A stretch of DNA of 64,000 nucleotides from Stenopsyche tienmushanensis (GCA_008973525.1 WACJ01000502.1:2232001-2296000), one strand, 5' to 3'; positions 36,784-49,019 are shown, numbered from the stretch's first letter. A program made the numbers and translations. Notes: generated by a model not told the origin, from the letters alone.

Positions 36784-37152
36784 TTGTATGAAACATTTTT
36801 TTACGACAGTTGTTTAGAATACGCCGTTTTAACACCTCGCCGTCGCGTCTTCGTCATCAATCATCGTCAATCTTCATCGCGGATGCCTCATGAAGCCCAC
36901 TACGAGGGGCATCTCAAATCGCGGGGCATTCCAAGGGCTAGACGCGCCCGTACGCCTCTCATCTTAGTCTGGAGGGTCTCAACGAGAAGGATGATGGCAT
37001 CCGTCCCTAAGTATCGACGGGGCTCCGCAGCCTCGACACCGACTCGCATCATACGACGGAAACCATATTTTACTGCTCATCTGACACAACACCGAAAGGA
37101 AGGAATCCTCAAAAAGAGATGGAAACAATTAAAACACTGTGATCTTCAATGA
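36784..37152 (+). CDS. 122-codon open frame in a GC-rich island, unknown
   Basis: An intact frame from ATG to stop, unusually long for this AT-rich DNA. From codon 15 it coincides with a sharp rise in GC (36826-37150). The product would be very basic, with many Arg and His and clusters such as RRRV, RARRART and RIIRRK, and no membrane segment. A second + frame through the same island reads as a Ser/Thr-rich stretch ending CSSDTTPKGRNPQKEMETIKTL but has three stops. The island may therefore be coding in a decayed or spliced form rather than in this frame. An acceptor-like TTGTTTAG precedes the island at about 36820. Function unknown. Confidence 0.25.
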   Translation: MYETFFYDSCLEYAVLTPRRRVFVINHRQSSSRMPHEAHYEGHLKSRGIPRARRARTPLILVWRVSTRRMMASVPKYRRGSAASTPTRIIRRKPYFTAHLTQHRKEGILKKRWKQLKHCDLQ

Positions 37153-37794
37153 TTTGATACGGATATAGCGATGATCATAAAAATAAATATTTAATGAGAG
37201 ATTTTTTTTTACAAAAATAAATACGTTAATTCCTACGTTGCAGATTGTTTGTCGTTTCATCAATTTTTAATGATATACAAATACTCGAGAAATTTAAGAA
37301 ATGATGTTGCGTATTTTATCTCTTCTTCTGTTTGAAAATTCCTGTTTAAAATGATATCATCCCAATTTACGCAATGAAAATCTCCCATGAAGATCGATTA
37401 TGTCCAATAATAAATAAAGCACCATAAGAAGAAAAATACCTTTAAAATAATTGCTGAATGTTTTTTTAAGATTTTAATTTAAAAAGTACAATATTAAATT
37501 ACAACGGGTCTGTATTATAATATAATAGTTTCGGATACATACAGATATAATGTCGTTAGATGGACACAAAGCCGACGCGTAATTTGACATTTTGGCTTGC
37601 CTCATTTCACTAAGTCAAAATAAACATACTGCTGTCTAATTATTTTCATGTATTGCTAAAATAATGCTAATGGCACATAGGAAATAGCACTTAGCGTTCG
37701 CATAATGAACCTAAAATAAATAAACAGAATTACACATTTAAACGACAATAGGCATAGTGGTAACTTCAAAAGGCTAACGGATGTTTGGCTCTGC

Positions 37795-37970
37795 TCAATC
37801 TTGAAAATTCAGATGAGGTAGTCTGAAAGCTTTTTCCGGAACTGCGCCTTGAAGGTCTCAGTTAATGCATTCCTTTTTCAATTAAAGTTCTTAATAGAAG
37901 CTCAAGACATAATTTACCTCTCACGTAACACCAAGAGCCCATCTCGCGATCTTCACCGTCAAAGATCCAT
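37795..37970 (-). other. Candidate small exon pair, unknown gene
   Basis: On the minus strand, an acceptor-like TTATTTTAG precedes a 53-nt open piece (37918-37970) ending in GAGAG then GTAAAT. After 61 nt, ACTGAG leads into a frame-compatible 62-nt piece (37795-37856) with a stop. Reading through gives GEDREMGSWCYVR then DLQGAVPEKAF. The intron length fits insects, but each piece is short, no upstream exon of matching phase was found, and the protein is unknown. Confidence 0.15.
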
Positions 37971-39085
37971 CTAAAATAATTATTACGCTACGAATTTTGT
38001 CAATTTTTTTTTAGATAAATTTCATTAAAAGAAGCTTTCAATTTTAATAATTTCCAATAAGAAGCAGGAAATTGAATAAAAGCTTTGGAATGAAACATTC
38101 AGTGCACATTGAACGTTACTTCTTTCGCTTGGATGCCAAACTGTCGGAAGTATTTTGCATCCATCAGTAATTACATATTTAATTTGACCCTAAGCTTAAC
38201 GCAGAACGTTGGAGGAAATTGCATTTTGTTGCACTTCCGGAAAAATCCACGGCTGTTCTTCTAAAGCCTGAATAAATTGCATTCGAATATTAACTAAAGC
38301 ATCCTGTGGGAATTTATTTAAATCATCCAATCAGTCTTTGAGCAACTATTTTCGTTCATCGATTTTCATCCAATTTTAAATCGAATCGAATGACTTTTTC
38401 AATGAATACGCAAATTCGCTAAATCGCTCGACTGTTTGTCGATTTGAGCACAATTTTTGAAAAGGTCAAATACAACGAATTTTGAAATAAAAATACACCG
38501 AATCGAAATCGAACTTTGATCATTGAAACCTTGCCTGAATGGAGAAAACTCATTTTTTGATTCATATTCCCAAAATATGTTTGCTTTAGTGCGAGCGTGA
38601 AAGCTTTTCATTTATAACCTTTCCTGTGTACGTCTTTACTTTCATCCCACCCAATCAATTTCTTCAGATGGCAATATGGAATAAAAACGAGTGCGAAAAT
38701 AATTTAAATATTATTTTTAACACTCGTTAGTGAAAAATGAGCTTATGGTCTGCATGTGGATACCGCATTAAATCGAATGCAAGGGCTCGATCGTGAAATT
38801 GAACGCTCATCAAAAATTTACATGGAAATTGACTTAGGCCTTCGTAAAAATCAATATGTGTGTTTAAAAAAGCAGTTGACGTCAATGGGCGAAAATGCAC
38901 TTAAATGTTTATTGATTTTTTTATGGTTTCGATTTACTTATGCAAGTTAATAAGTAATCAAATTCAAGTATAGAACGCTCGATAAATTCTAAAATTAGGT
39001 CGAACTATAAGAATATACGAAATATATCGTATATAATGAATACTTTGATCTGAGATAAATTTATCTGTTATTTCGCAATTTCATC

Positions 39086-39116
39086 CAAGAAATCCTACGA
39101 ATTTATTGAGTAACAT
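39086..39116. repeat. Solo mariner terminal repeat
   Basis: ATCCTACGAATTTATTGAGT at about 39091 matches the right end of the 5503-6028 mariner family. No partner was found within 1 kb to the left. Confidence 0.5.
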
Positions 39117-39629
39117 GTTGAAAAATGATGATAAAAAACATCACATTTTCATATTACACAAAGCATTCTACGTCATCATTTTTGACAGCCATTCATTAAA
39201 TGGGGATGTATTCTTATTTGAAAAATATTCCCCTCTTTGGAGCATTTTTCTGCAGAATCTTGAGCGTTATGCTCTATTTTTTTGCAAAAAATCCTGTTAT
39301 TTTCAATTGATTGCTTTTGGCTACTTTATTTTGATTGCTTTATAAATTACATTTTTTGGATATATACAATTGCAAAGTTATCTATTATAGTTTGTGCTTT
39401 TAGTCAATTTATTTTATAAAAATATAGCTTAAATTGTTCGAACAAGTCTAGATCATTATTTGTTCTATATAATCTAATGTTCTATACATCTATATAATTC
39501 CATCTACAAAATTCATTCTTGGATATTTTTATGGTTATCAGATGAGATTGAGATCATGATGTATCTTATATTTCTTAGACAAAGATAAGACGAATTTAAA
39601 ATAAATAAATTTGTGATTATTTTTATATA

Positions 39630-40162
39630 TCAGGTCAGTCCAAAAGTTCGTGCGCATTTTTGGATATTTTTTAAAAAGGTGTAAATAAAACACAATTTAA
39701 CATTTTAATCAATTAAATTGCTGTAGAAAGACACTGGTTATGAGTCAAAAAACTTGAAAGTCCATTTTGTATATATACTGTTTAGAATTTAACTTTTTTC
39801 CCTGGTAAAAAAAATTGTAATCTCCTTTAAATGACGAAAAACTGTTCCATGAGATGAATCGAACTTTTATGCAATCTGATCCGCTGTTAATTATGGCTCT
39901 GAATCAATCACAATATTTGTAAGAACGTCGTTATAAAATTTAACAGGACGCCCTGAATGGTGTTCATTATAAATACTGCTTTCTACAATTTTAAAGAGTA
40001 CTAATATGTGTCTGATGCTTACGAAAATTGGTGATAAACTGACTAATACATTAGTCTAACGAGGACAAAATTCGACAGGTTTGAAATGTAATTTTAAACT
40101 GTGTTTTTTTACACTTTTTAAAAATTTACCAAAAATGCGCACGTACTTTTGGACTGACCTGA
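39630..40162. mobile_element. mariner deletion derivative with 33 bp ends
   Basis: Inverted ends TCAGGTCAGTCCAAAAGTTCGTGCGCATTTTTGG (left) and its near-perfect complement (right, one mismatch) are flanked by TA at 39628-39629 and 40163-40164. On the minus strand the interior has a degraded mariner HTH with ADQIA, KFDSSHGTVFRHLKEI and an RPVKF-like start. At 533 bp it lacks the catalytic domain. The near-identical ends suggest it is among the younger insertions here. Confidence 0.85.
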
Positions 40163-40915
40163 TAAATAAATTCAATTTATATAATTATCCAGGAGATACA
40201 CTATTCAAAGCATTTCCCTTTTTAGTTTTAATGAATTTTGGAATATCTGAAATAAATTTTAATTTTTTATTCCAATAGTAATTCTTAAATATCATTAAAA
40301 TTCATATTGTTCCTTTATAGATATATAGACTTTTACGTTTAACTATTTTCAACTGAATCTCTGACTTGTTTCCTTGATGGATCATTAATCATTCTCATGC
40401 TTTTATGACTTCAATAGATTTTTATGATCTTTTTTATGTAGTAATTGAAGAAATAAATCTGTATTTGGGTGTAAGAATATCATTTCGATAGCTTCATGTG
40501 TTATTATAGCTTTCCTCCATCTTTTGCTAAATACTAAAGATGTATGATTATAGCGAAGATTTATGTAACCAGGGAAATTATTTTTGAAATAAATACATAC
40601 GATAATTCACAATCTGATTACGAATTGTAAGCTCAACATTTTCAAAGACTTTAATCCAAAATTTGTACGCCCATACATGTGGGAATTCAGGCAGAAATAA
40701 ATGACACGCAAAGAAGAGCTCCAAAATGCTGTATTAAACATTCATTTAAAAATCCATTACGCAAAAAATTAATTATTAATTCCGTCTAATAAGTCCTTCT
40801 TTCGCATTAATCAAAAATGCTAAATATACAAAAAATAGAAACAAAATACAAAGGAACGAATAAAATTTACATGGCGTGGATTCGCACGAGTGGTGCCATT
40901 AAAAGAATATTTTTT

Positions 40916-41434
40916 CTAATTGCTTAATACTCTTTGTTTTAAGTGAACAGTGTCGTTAAACAAGCACAAACTCCGGCATTTTATAATTCGTCTGTTAAAC
41001 GTGAAATTGTTATACATCAATGGACGTGGGCATCGGAGAAGGCGCAGTTTTTGCCCGAAAATATTATGTAAATTATTAACAAAAACGGCTCTCTTTGTCT
41101 CCATTATAAAAACAATGTCCTGTTTTAAAGCTCGCCATTCTCGAAGAAAATGTTTTTTCAACAGCCGCAGATTCTCGGCATATAATTCGGCGGATATTAA
41201 AAAATCGTCACCATCCTTAGGAGCCCATCTTTCCGTCCCGTTGTTTGGAGATCGCAGAGATTTTCGCCCATAAACACATCGCCTGTCGAAGAAAACAATC
41301 TCGCAAATTGGCCCGAATCCCAAAGTCGACAATATTGCAACATATTGAAATTCATCAAATTTCGTTGTGTGGGAAATGCCTCTTAGCGAAATTGGCAAAT
41401 ATTGACAACTCCGTCGTGATTTTATGGATGTCAT
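40916..41434 (-). CDS. 172-codon open frame, longest in the window, unknown
   Basis: Uninterrupted from ATG to stop in a GC-richer island (about 40930-41600). The upstream minus frame 41355-41546, shifted by one, is also open and protein-like (SSDLIEDSEYKKTLKLWCED, then IHKITTELSIFANFAKRHF). If the two belong together, one frameshift or a small intron near 41355-41434 would join them into about 240 residues. The predicted product is basic, soluble and partly helical (for instance ELYAENLRLLKKHFLREWRA). + strand frames of 107 and 113 codons cover the same island and are Arg/Ser-rich, as antisense shadows often are. No family was recognised, so coding status and strand are both uncertain. Confidence 0.3.
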   Translation of the reverse strand: MTSIKSRRSCQYLPISLRGISHTTKFDEFQYVAILSTLGFGPICEIVFFDRRCVYGRKSLRSPNNGTERWAPKDGDDFLISAELYAENLRLLKKHFLREWRALKQDIVFIMETKRAVFVNNLHNIFGQKLRLLRCPRPLMYNNFTFNRRIIKCRSLCLFNDTVHLKQRVLSN

Positions 41435-41655
41435 TGAGGCCGCCCTTTATGTCCTCACACCAAAGCTTGAGTGTTTTCTTATACTCGGAGTCTTCGATTA
41501 AATCGGACGATTTTGGCGAACGTCGATTATATGAGCAGATAAACAAGTTCGCTTGGAGGGCTCGAGTGAAAAATATTTTCTTTTAAGGTCTAAGGGCCTT
41601 TTAGAGACGGCTCGAGTACCTTAATTAAGCCTGATTATAACATCTCAGGCTTTAA

Positions 41656-41961
41656 GTGACACACCTATCATGGAGTGGCACTTTTGAAATGTGTCACCTT
41701 GATATTTTGATTTTTAAATTATTCCATTTGATGGAAAACATCAATTGCGAGTATGAAAATACTCTAAAACCTTATACGACCGAATGCATTATTAATGATA
41801 GCATGGATGTTCTAAATAATTGCAATGACGAATCATATCAATTTGTTAGCAAATATGGCTATCAATGCAATTGTAAAAGCATAAAATATCAATATCTGGG
41901 TATTGATCATCATCTTGGGTTCAAATCCTATAGGAGATGTGGCTGGCGACCATATTTTTAA
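41656..41961 (+). other. 101-codon Cys-rich open frame ending at a MITE
   Basis: Open from ATG to a stop 7 bp before the MITE at 41970. The distal half has six cysteines, spaced like a small disulphide-rich domain (NCEYEN ... ECIINDS ... NCNDES ... YQCNCK). Sequence on the far side of the MITE reads CHEKPCRNG then a stop, reminiscent of an EGF-type repeat but too short to claim. It could be a decayed secreted-protein gene disrupted by the insertion, or chance. Confidence 0.18.
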
Positions 41962-41969
41962 TAATATAT

Positions 41970-42392
41970 ACACTTAAACCTTTTTTGTGCGGTAGATGCG
42001 TACCGTGGAAAATTGCACAAAAAAAGCTACGACTTTCATAGAAAAAGTGAAGATGCGTTCCATGAATTTTTAAAAACCGCATAACTTTGAAATAGATATA
42101 TAAAATATATGCAAAATCGCATAAAAAAAGTTTTTAAAAATTTAGTCAAGTAGTTAAAAATACATTTTGACATAAATCTGGTAGGAATAATAAAGGGTTA
42201 TATAAAAAAGATTTTTACCCAGTTTGAAGTTAATTAATTAATTAAAACTTGATATATGAGGATGTCAACCGTGTTGAAAGAAGTAGTTTCGAGAAAAACG
42301 CGTTAAAATATTTCGTTACGCGTTAAAGGAAAAAACCGCATAACTTCGAAATCGCACAAATAAAATCGCACAAAAAGGGTTTTGAGTGTATA
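41970..42392 (+). mobile_element. GTGCG-type MITE, copy 3
   Basis: Ends TATACACTTAAACCTTTTTTGTGCGG and (minus strand) ATATACACTCAAAACCCTTTTTGTGCG. The order is GATGCGTACC, AAAAAGCTACG, GATGCGTTCC, AACCGCATAACTTTGAAAT, then a core with ATCTGGTAGGAATAATA and GTTTCGAGAAAAACGCGTT, then AACCGCATAACTTCGAAATCGCAC. The 423 bp is non-coding. Confidence 0.7.
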
Positions 42393-42784
42393 TGCCATGA
42401 AAAACCATGTCGAAATGGTTAGCAATGGCAATATAAAAATAAAAACGATCAATGGAAAAATTGTTCGCCAGATTAAGTGTTACTGTTTTACTCAGCCTAA
42501 GTATCCACGAATTTTATTTTTATTAAATTTACAATTTTCACATAAAATTAAAAAAATACTGTCTTTATAAATCATTAATTATTTTTTAATGTATTTGGAT
42601 CTATTGGTGATCATATGCAAATATTCGTAGCTTTCCCAATTCATTAAAATTAGACATTTATTCTATTCTAAAACTTTTAAAGTATATTTATTTTCTCGAT
42701 CTATATGCGATCTAAATTATGACCTGAGCAGATCTCACGGTCATTCGCTGCTCCAAACTATCGATGTAATTTGTAACAAACACA

Positions 42785-44640
42785 ATGATATTTTTAAAGA
42801 TCTCAGCTAAGTCTAGTGAATGTAAACATTTTTTATATGCATATGATCAAATGAAGCCCCAAGTATTCAAAAACACATTATTTGTAGATTTAATCAAAAC
42901 CATGATCTCAGAAGATCCTCGCTATTTTATGGCCACTCGGTGTCCATTATTAATGCATGTTTACTTTTATGAAATATGGTGGATAAAGCCTATTTAACCC
43001 AGTTTTTCCATTATTCATATTCATATTATGCGACCTTTTATATCTTCCATAACTTTGTATGAATTTATATTTAAGAGCCTTTTAATATCATAATTTAAAG
43101 GTCACTTAGATTACAATTTGATTATGTTACATAATATAATAAAATAAAATAATTTATAATCTTTGTAAGTACCACTACAAAAACTATTTCTTGTGTAATT
43201 TATAAAATTGAACGATTACTTGGAAGTTTGTATTAAATTTAATTATCTATCTTCCCTCAGTTGTCTGTCAACTGTCTTAAGTCTAGATCTACTTAGCCCA
43301 TATCAAAATTTCTTAAGCGTTAAACGATTTTATCTCAAAATATTATACATAATACATAGAACCTTAATCAATTTCCGGAATAAAAATACATTTTCCTAAT
43401 TACATATCGCTGTAATTAAATACATTTTCGTCGAAATTCGATACAACGTTTAATTCCGTAATATTGTATAAAGGAATAATGCTAAAATCTCCATCGCTAA
43501 TACCGTTGCGGTTTCACCGAATGTGGAGCGTTCATTTGATTCGTACGCTTAGGAATAATTATCTTATATATGTTTACCCATCATAATGATGGACTTAAAG
43601 ATTCTCAAATATACGACAAATTCCATTATGTCTGTTTACATGAGCACGTCTCTTGGGGAAGAAATATAATACGGAAAACGACACACAAATAGATCGATAC
43701 TTAGCAAAGTAGACACATTTTCGACATGTTATGTGGCAATATGCCCGAATTGATTTTAGGAATATCCATCAGATTTTTGAGCATTGAAAATATATCACGT
43801 TAAATATGTGAAATTATGGTGAATAATTAAGGCTTAATCTGACGGAAACGTCATGCTACCTTATTTGTCAAAGGCGGACAGGATTTATTTCTTTAAATCC
43901 GATTCTGTGGGCAACTCATCCATCACATGATGATATATTCTTATTCCTGGTATTTGTCTTCATTTCTATATACACTTTCATTCGCCGTAGATAGAACAAC
44001 GATTTATTTGTCTAATAGACAAGCAATGTCAACAAGATTGGCACATAGGTTCCCTTCTATCCAGAACAACACTCCAGACACTTCAACCTCTTGTTCGCTC
44101 GGAATTGGTCCAATATGTTACTTGATTTTTGCCATTGAATTTATTTATTTGCACAGACAATAATATTTAAGCATTTGAACACTTTAATATGCTTTTCTAA
44201 TTTTATTAGTATAATTTAATTATTTTAATGAGAGTTCATGAGCTAATTCACTAAACTAAGATGTTAAAAAATGTTTATTAAAATTTATACTTACTTCTAA
44301 AAATTATTTTTTAATAATAATATCAATTCTAAATTACGTACAAATAGTGTTAATACTATCTTATAATAGCGTTCCCATAGAAGCACAGACATCTAAAAGA
44401 CCTAGAACAATATAACTTGAATAATATTAACACATTCCCGTCGGGTTCCGCATGGCATTTCAATATCAGAAAAAATGCTTACATTTTTAAACTACTGAAT
44501 AATTTATTTTAAAAAATCGATGTTAATATAGCACTGGTTTTTAAACTGTGATGCGCATATTAGCGCGATAAAAATATTTTATAATTTATAGAATGATTAA
44601 ATCTATGTCTTTAAGCAGTTTATAATGGCTCAATCCGCAT
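42785..44640. other. Unassigned region with short + strand frames
   Basis: + frames of 70 (42785-42997), 63 (43208-43399) and 78 codons (43927-44163) occur. The last has two hydrophobic stretches. None has a recognisable domain or clear exon boundaries. Confidence 0.25.
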
Positions 44641-44756
44641 TCTCAGCAAATTACGCATATATGCGTCTTTCGGACGTTGTCTTTAAGAACAAGTTCAGCT
44701 TTAAAAATATAAAGATAGAGGAACAGTTTGTATAAGAAAATAAATTCATTAAACTA

Positions 44757-45588
44757 AATACACTTAAACCTTTTTTTGTGCGGTAGATGCGTTCCGCGAA
44801 AAATCGCACAAAAAAAGCTGAAGAAAAAGAGAAGATGCGTTCGATGAATTTTAAAAACCGCATAACTTTGAAACAGCTATATAAAATACATCCAAAATCG
44901 CATAAAAAAAGTTTAATAAAAAACAGGAAAACTATAAGACAATTAAAAAATAACATTTAAAGGTCGTCTTGCATCATTAGTAAAATTTTAAGGATGTCTG
45001 ACATCTGGCATCTCAAATGGAGAAATACTTTTATTTTAAATTCAAACTATCATCGTTGTATGATCATTTTCGTTTTAATTTTCGATATGACTCAAAATCA
45101 CTGTCTTTTTAGGAAGATATAGTATACCCAGTGTCAATGTCATCATTGATCTGTGTAGATTTTCTCTTTCCAAAAATATAATTCATAATTAGTAAAGATG
45201 TCACTATAGTCCCTAACCCAAAAAAAATCACTCTTTCGACACAAGTTTTAACTTTTTTTAAATAGTTAAAAATATTTTTTGCCATAAATCTGGTAGGAAT
45301 AATAGAAAGTTATATATAAATGATTCGTACCCAGTTTTAAGTAAATTAATTAATTAAAATTTGAGATATCAAGCCAACCGAGTTGAAAAAAGTAGATTCA
45401 TTATGGATCCACGTCACTAAAATTTTGGTAATTCCTTTGGACAATGTATTTTTAAAAGTCGAAACATTAGAAAACTGCATAAAAAACTAAAACAGTTTTT
45501 CTATTGAATTAAAAAAAAAACTTTAAAAAAACCGCATAACTTCGAAATCGCACATAAAAAGTCGCACAAAAAGAGGTTTGTATGTAAA
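44757..45588 (+). mobile_element. GTGCG-type MITE, copy 4 (longest)
   Basis: The left end ACACTTAAACCTTTTTTTGTGCGGTAGATGCGTTCC matches copies 1 and 3. The right end on the minus strand is ACAAACCTCTTTTTGTGCGACTTTTTATGTGCG. At about 830 bp it has extra interior sequence between AATCGCATAAAAAAAG (44900) and the core seen in copy 3 (TCTGGTAGGAATAATAGAAAG, 45285). A 101-codon minus frame (44651-44956) overlaps its left end and is incidental. Confidence 0.7.
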
Positions 45589-46177
45589 TACATTTGGATT
45601 AGAATGAAAAATGATCCTAATAACTATTGATCTATTGATTTGAAAAAGTTCATGATTCCAATACTTACTTTTGGTATGCAAATTCACAGTAACAATCTGT
45701 AATTCAATGTTCCATAAAACGAAACAAAACTCCTATTTTAGCATGCATACCTTCAATGCATTTTAATTATAAATTGACTGTATTCATGCTTGATTCGCGA
45801 TAAAATAAGTTTCGGTAATTATTGGTAATTTATGCAATCCATCGGTAATTACCAATGTCATTTTTTGGTTAATTTACTAATAAACCGGTAATGCAAGCCT
45901 TAATGGAGTCGTTTATTATTGAAAATTGAAATGTTTATCGTGTTATACTTTTTTTAGAGCCAATGAATCACACGGTTAAAGACGCACATAGACGTAAACC
46001 GACGGGAATGTGTTAAGATGTTTTTCATATTTGATTTTTCACTCATTTTAGTTCTTTGTGCATAATAATGTTCTTTAATAATAACATTTATCAATCTTCT
46101 TTAGATGTTATTATATAGATATATATACGATTAATCCACTTGATTACATAAAATTATAAGAAAATCAATGTAAATCA

Positions 46178-46387
46178 TTGACTGTATCAAATGAATATAT
46201 ATATAAAATACAGATCATTTATCGTCTTCAAAAAGATAATGTCATTGAGTTTGTGCATCTATTGCATACTGTTAATTGGTTGACATTTTTACAAAATTTG
46301 CAGAAATGTTCGAAAGAAACGACATCCGATACTCAAGACATTATTCAAAAGGTTCCACCATCCGATACTATGAAACATCCCCGATAA
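46178..46387 (+). other. Possible coding segment, unknown
   Basis: A 69-codon frame whose first part is preceded by an acceptor-like AAAATACAG (about 46211). From there the frame is open for 58 codons, with a balanced composition (NVIEFVHLLHTVNWLTFLQNL). No donor, partner exon or known domain was seen. Confidence 0.15.
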
Positions 46388-46771
46388 GATGTTTGCTGAA
46401 ATTTTAGCCGCTCAGCTGAAAAGCTCTAAGAAATAATTGCGCGATCAATTTTCAAACGGATCATTCTATCAAGATTTTAGAAACAAAGCATAGAAATTTT
46501 AATATCTCAATTGAGCTAAATATTTCTTGCGGGGGGATCGTTTCAGCGCGGTGCTTTCGGAAGACTTCTTAGAGCTGCTTTTTAATTAAATAGAAACGAG
46601 GGTACATTACAAATTATGATAATGTAGTCGTTGAGGAAATTTTCAATTAAGTACCCGTATTGAATAACTATCTAAAAACGCTATTAGCCGACTAAAATGA
46701 ATGCTTGTTAAACTTTCATCATATAATATTCCGCTGCGCATAAATTTGTCCCTATTAAATTTTGCAAAAAC

Positions 46772-47032
46772 TTGAATTTTAATAGTATTTATGACTCGTA
46801 CATTATTAAATGGCAGTCGGAAAACCTAGGAAAGGTCAAATGTCGCACTGCTGATTTAACTGTTATGGCCAAATTAATCCTCGGACGCGGGAAAGCCTCC
46901 TATAAAAATAAATTATCTTCTTCCGAGTCTGCAACGAGCCGTCTCTGTGCAAATATAAATTACACAAATCCGTTTAATTCAGCACGCTCCGCCACTGCGT
47001 CCGTGATGACCCTCGCAGGCCCAAATTATTGA
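46772..47032 (+). other. 86-codon open frame in a GC-richer patch
   Basis: Open from ATG to stop, with a Ser/Ala-rich C-terminal half. The patch 46790-47030 is GC-richer than the flanks. No motif or splice signal was recognised. Unique regulatory DNA is equally possible. Confidence 0.15.
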
Positions 47033-47719
47033 AGTGATAACGCGAATTACCCCAGCAAAATTGTCACTAAAGTACTTCGTTTCAATCTTGTAAAGCGACA
47101 CGACTTTTAAATATATCTCAATTGGTAAAAAACAATTAAAAATGGCCATATTTATGTGCCTTCGTGCGTCAAAAAAGTCAACAAATATACAGTTTTAACA
47201 CCTAAACACACACCATCGATTGTCGTCTTGATTATTTCGGGCTTATTGACAAAACGTAATGGCCGTTGACACAATATATCAAACTGGTTCCTATATAAAT
47301 TGTTTTCCTATGTTACGATCCGAACAAATCAAGCATTTATTTTGCGACTGAAAATGATATATATATTTTTTAAATCCAAACCCTAATGGATTTACTTCTT
47401 CTTAAGGTATCATATTCGTTATTGGATTAAGACTTTCTTGGGGAAAGAATTTTTATTATTCAGTATTTATATTTTTCCAATCCAGAAAATAAAGATAAAT
47501 CTTGATTGAGACGTTTTCCTATAAGGGGCATCCAGAAAGTAAGGTTACAACATTCGAGATCGAGACATTTATGTGGTCGGGACACCAGCTTTTATATGCC
47601 AGTGTCATAGACCTCCGTCGCCAGTTCTTTTTGAATCATTTTTCAAATTCTCATGTCTTATCCCCCCTCACAATAGAGTTTATATAAGGTTTTTCCTCTT
47701 GTCTGGGTCATTTTGGATC

Positions 47720-48222
47720 ACAGGACACCACGGCCGTAATAAGGGGGTGGCATAGCAAACGCCCATCACGGGCGTAACTAGACTTGGGGCGCAAAACGCA
47801 AAATACCAACCCAGTAGAGAGTTGCATATGGTTTTTATGTTACTTTATCTTTCTGCTTTACATTAATCAACACTGAAGTTGTCTAATCTCTCTTTTCTTC
47901 GTTATTGCGTAAACACTGGGTCGACCAAGCCACAATAAGCCCGCAATAAAATAAAGACAGCAATATGTTCGACCGATTCTAAAATTAAAAAAAACGACCC
48001 GATCAGTCTTCTTTGGACAACTTCGTTTTGTAACGAGAGTTTGTAATCGATCTGTAGACATGTTCGAGTATGGCATCCGATCGCGAGACGCTCATTTGTC
48101 ATGTCAGCGGTCCGAAAAGCGGACTGGTTGGACACACAGACCTCGTGACCACTCTCTCTTTGTTTAGGGCTTTTAGACCATTCTGCAAAAGCAATAGGGA
48201 TAAAATTGTCCCTGGAGCCTTA
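47720..48222 (+). repeat. R repeat, copy 3
   Basis: The longest R copy. It starts at AAGGGGGTGGCATAGC and runs through CTTGGGGCGCAAAACGC, GAGAGTTGCATATGG, TTCGTTTTGTAACGAGAG, GTAGACATGTTCGAG and GGTCCGAAAAGCGGAC to a GGAGCC end. It has an insertion of about 120 bp (47850-47990) absent from copy 1. Overlapping minus frames of 69 and 77 codons are not conserved in the other copies. Confidence 0.6.
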
Positions 48223-48249
48223 TAAATGGCCATCTAATTGTGACGCCTA

Positions 48250-48640
48250 GATGTTTCTTTTATCGATTGAAACATCATCACGATGCTGTTTTAGTTCTAT
48301 TATGAGCAAACGCGATTTTTTTAAAGGACTACCATGTCTGTTAGCTCACGCACTTACTATCCAGTACCATTTTGTGATTTATTTTTACCATTTCCGCGGC
48401 GGTTATTTCATTTGGTCAACCACTGAGCTGTTTATCTTGGCAGCTCGTTCGGCCTCGTTTAAACTCTGCCACCCAACATCTTATTGTTGTAAACGACGAA
48501 GCAGATTCCCTGAGAGTAGAATCTAGCTCGGATTTGATATTAGTTGGACTGAGACCTTTCAAATAAATGATAACCATTTTTTTCCAAGAACGTTCACTAT
48601 TAATGGCTGCCAAACACATACTAAACAACGTACCGTCTTG
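48250..48640 (-). pseudogene. mariner transposase N-terminal relic, second copy
   Basis: On the minus strand it reads SPTNIKSELDSTLRESASSF, then TIRCWVAEFKRGR, and an equivalent of EITAAEMVKI. It is collinear with 4080-4450 except for a deletion of about 60 bp. It starts directly after R copy 3. A conserved G-run and GGGCACTTCATACCCTCGTTACGACTCTG block follows at 48800-48875, as at 4455-4525. Confidence 0.7.
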
Positions 48641-48802
48641 AAACTTAAAGGTTATAAGGTAGACACTTTCTATCGTGGTACTTTTTTTAAATTGGAAACA
48701 CCATCAATACGTTAGGTCGGGTAGTTTTGGGACTATCTTCGTATATTATTTTTAAATATTTAATATATTGCATTTTTAATGTTATTATTTATTTATTTTT
48801 AA

Positions 48803-48815
48803 ATTGGGGGGGGGG
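48803..48815 (+). repeat. Poly-G run
   Basis: A G homopolymer of about 11 bases, matching a shorter G-run at the same place in the composite at 4465. The length is unreliable in most sequencing methods. Confidence 0.7.
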
Positions 48816-49019
48816 GCGCAAATTAGGTATATGCCATGGGCACTTCATACCCTCGTTACGACTCTGCAGAACACGGGCGGTTTAGTTCCGAAATTTGGAC
48901 CGGTTGGACATGGAAATCTTGTGTATTTTAGTACATAAGATCATTTAGGACTTTTTGTAAAAGTTTTGGAGAAAAATGCTTCCCCAGGGTTTTCTATGAA
49001 CTCCACCGAGTCGTGGCTA

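Noticed and set aside
38205..38340. 44-codon minus-strand open piece reading ALVNIRMQFIQALEEQPWIF
   Set aside because: It looks protein-like, but stretches of this length are expected by chance on two strands of 64 kb, and no compatible splice partner was found.
41880..41945. GGGTTCAAATCC resembling a tRNA T-arm
   Set aside because: No matching acceptor stem, A box or anticodon arm could be drawn upstream.
42393..42425. CHEKPCRNG reading like the start of an EGF repeat next to a MITE
   Set aside because: Nine residues followed by a stop are too few. The six-cysteine frame before the MITE does not continue into it in the right spacing.
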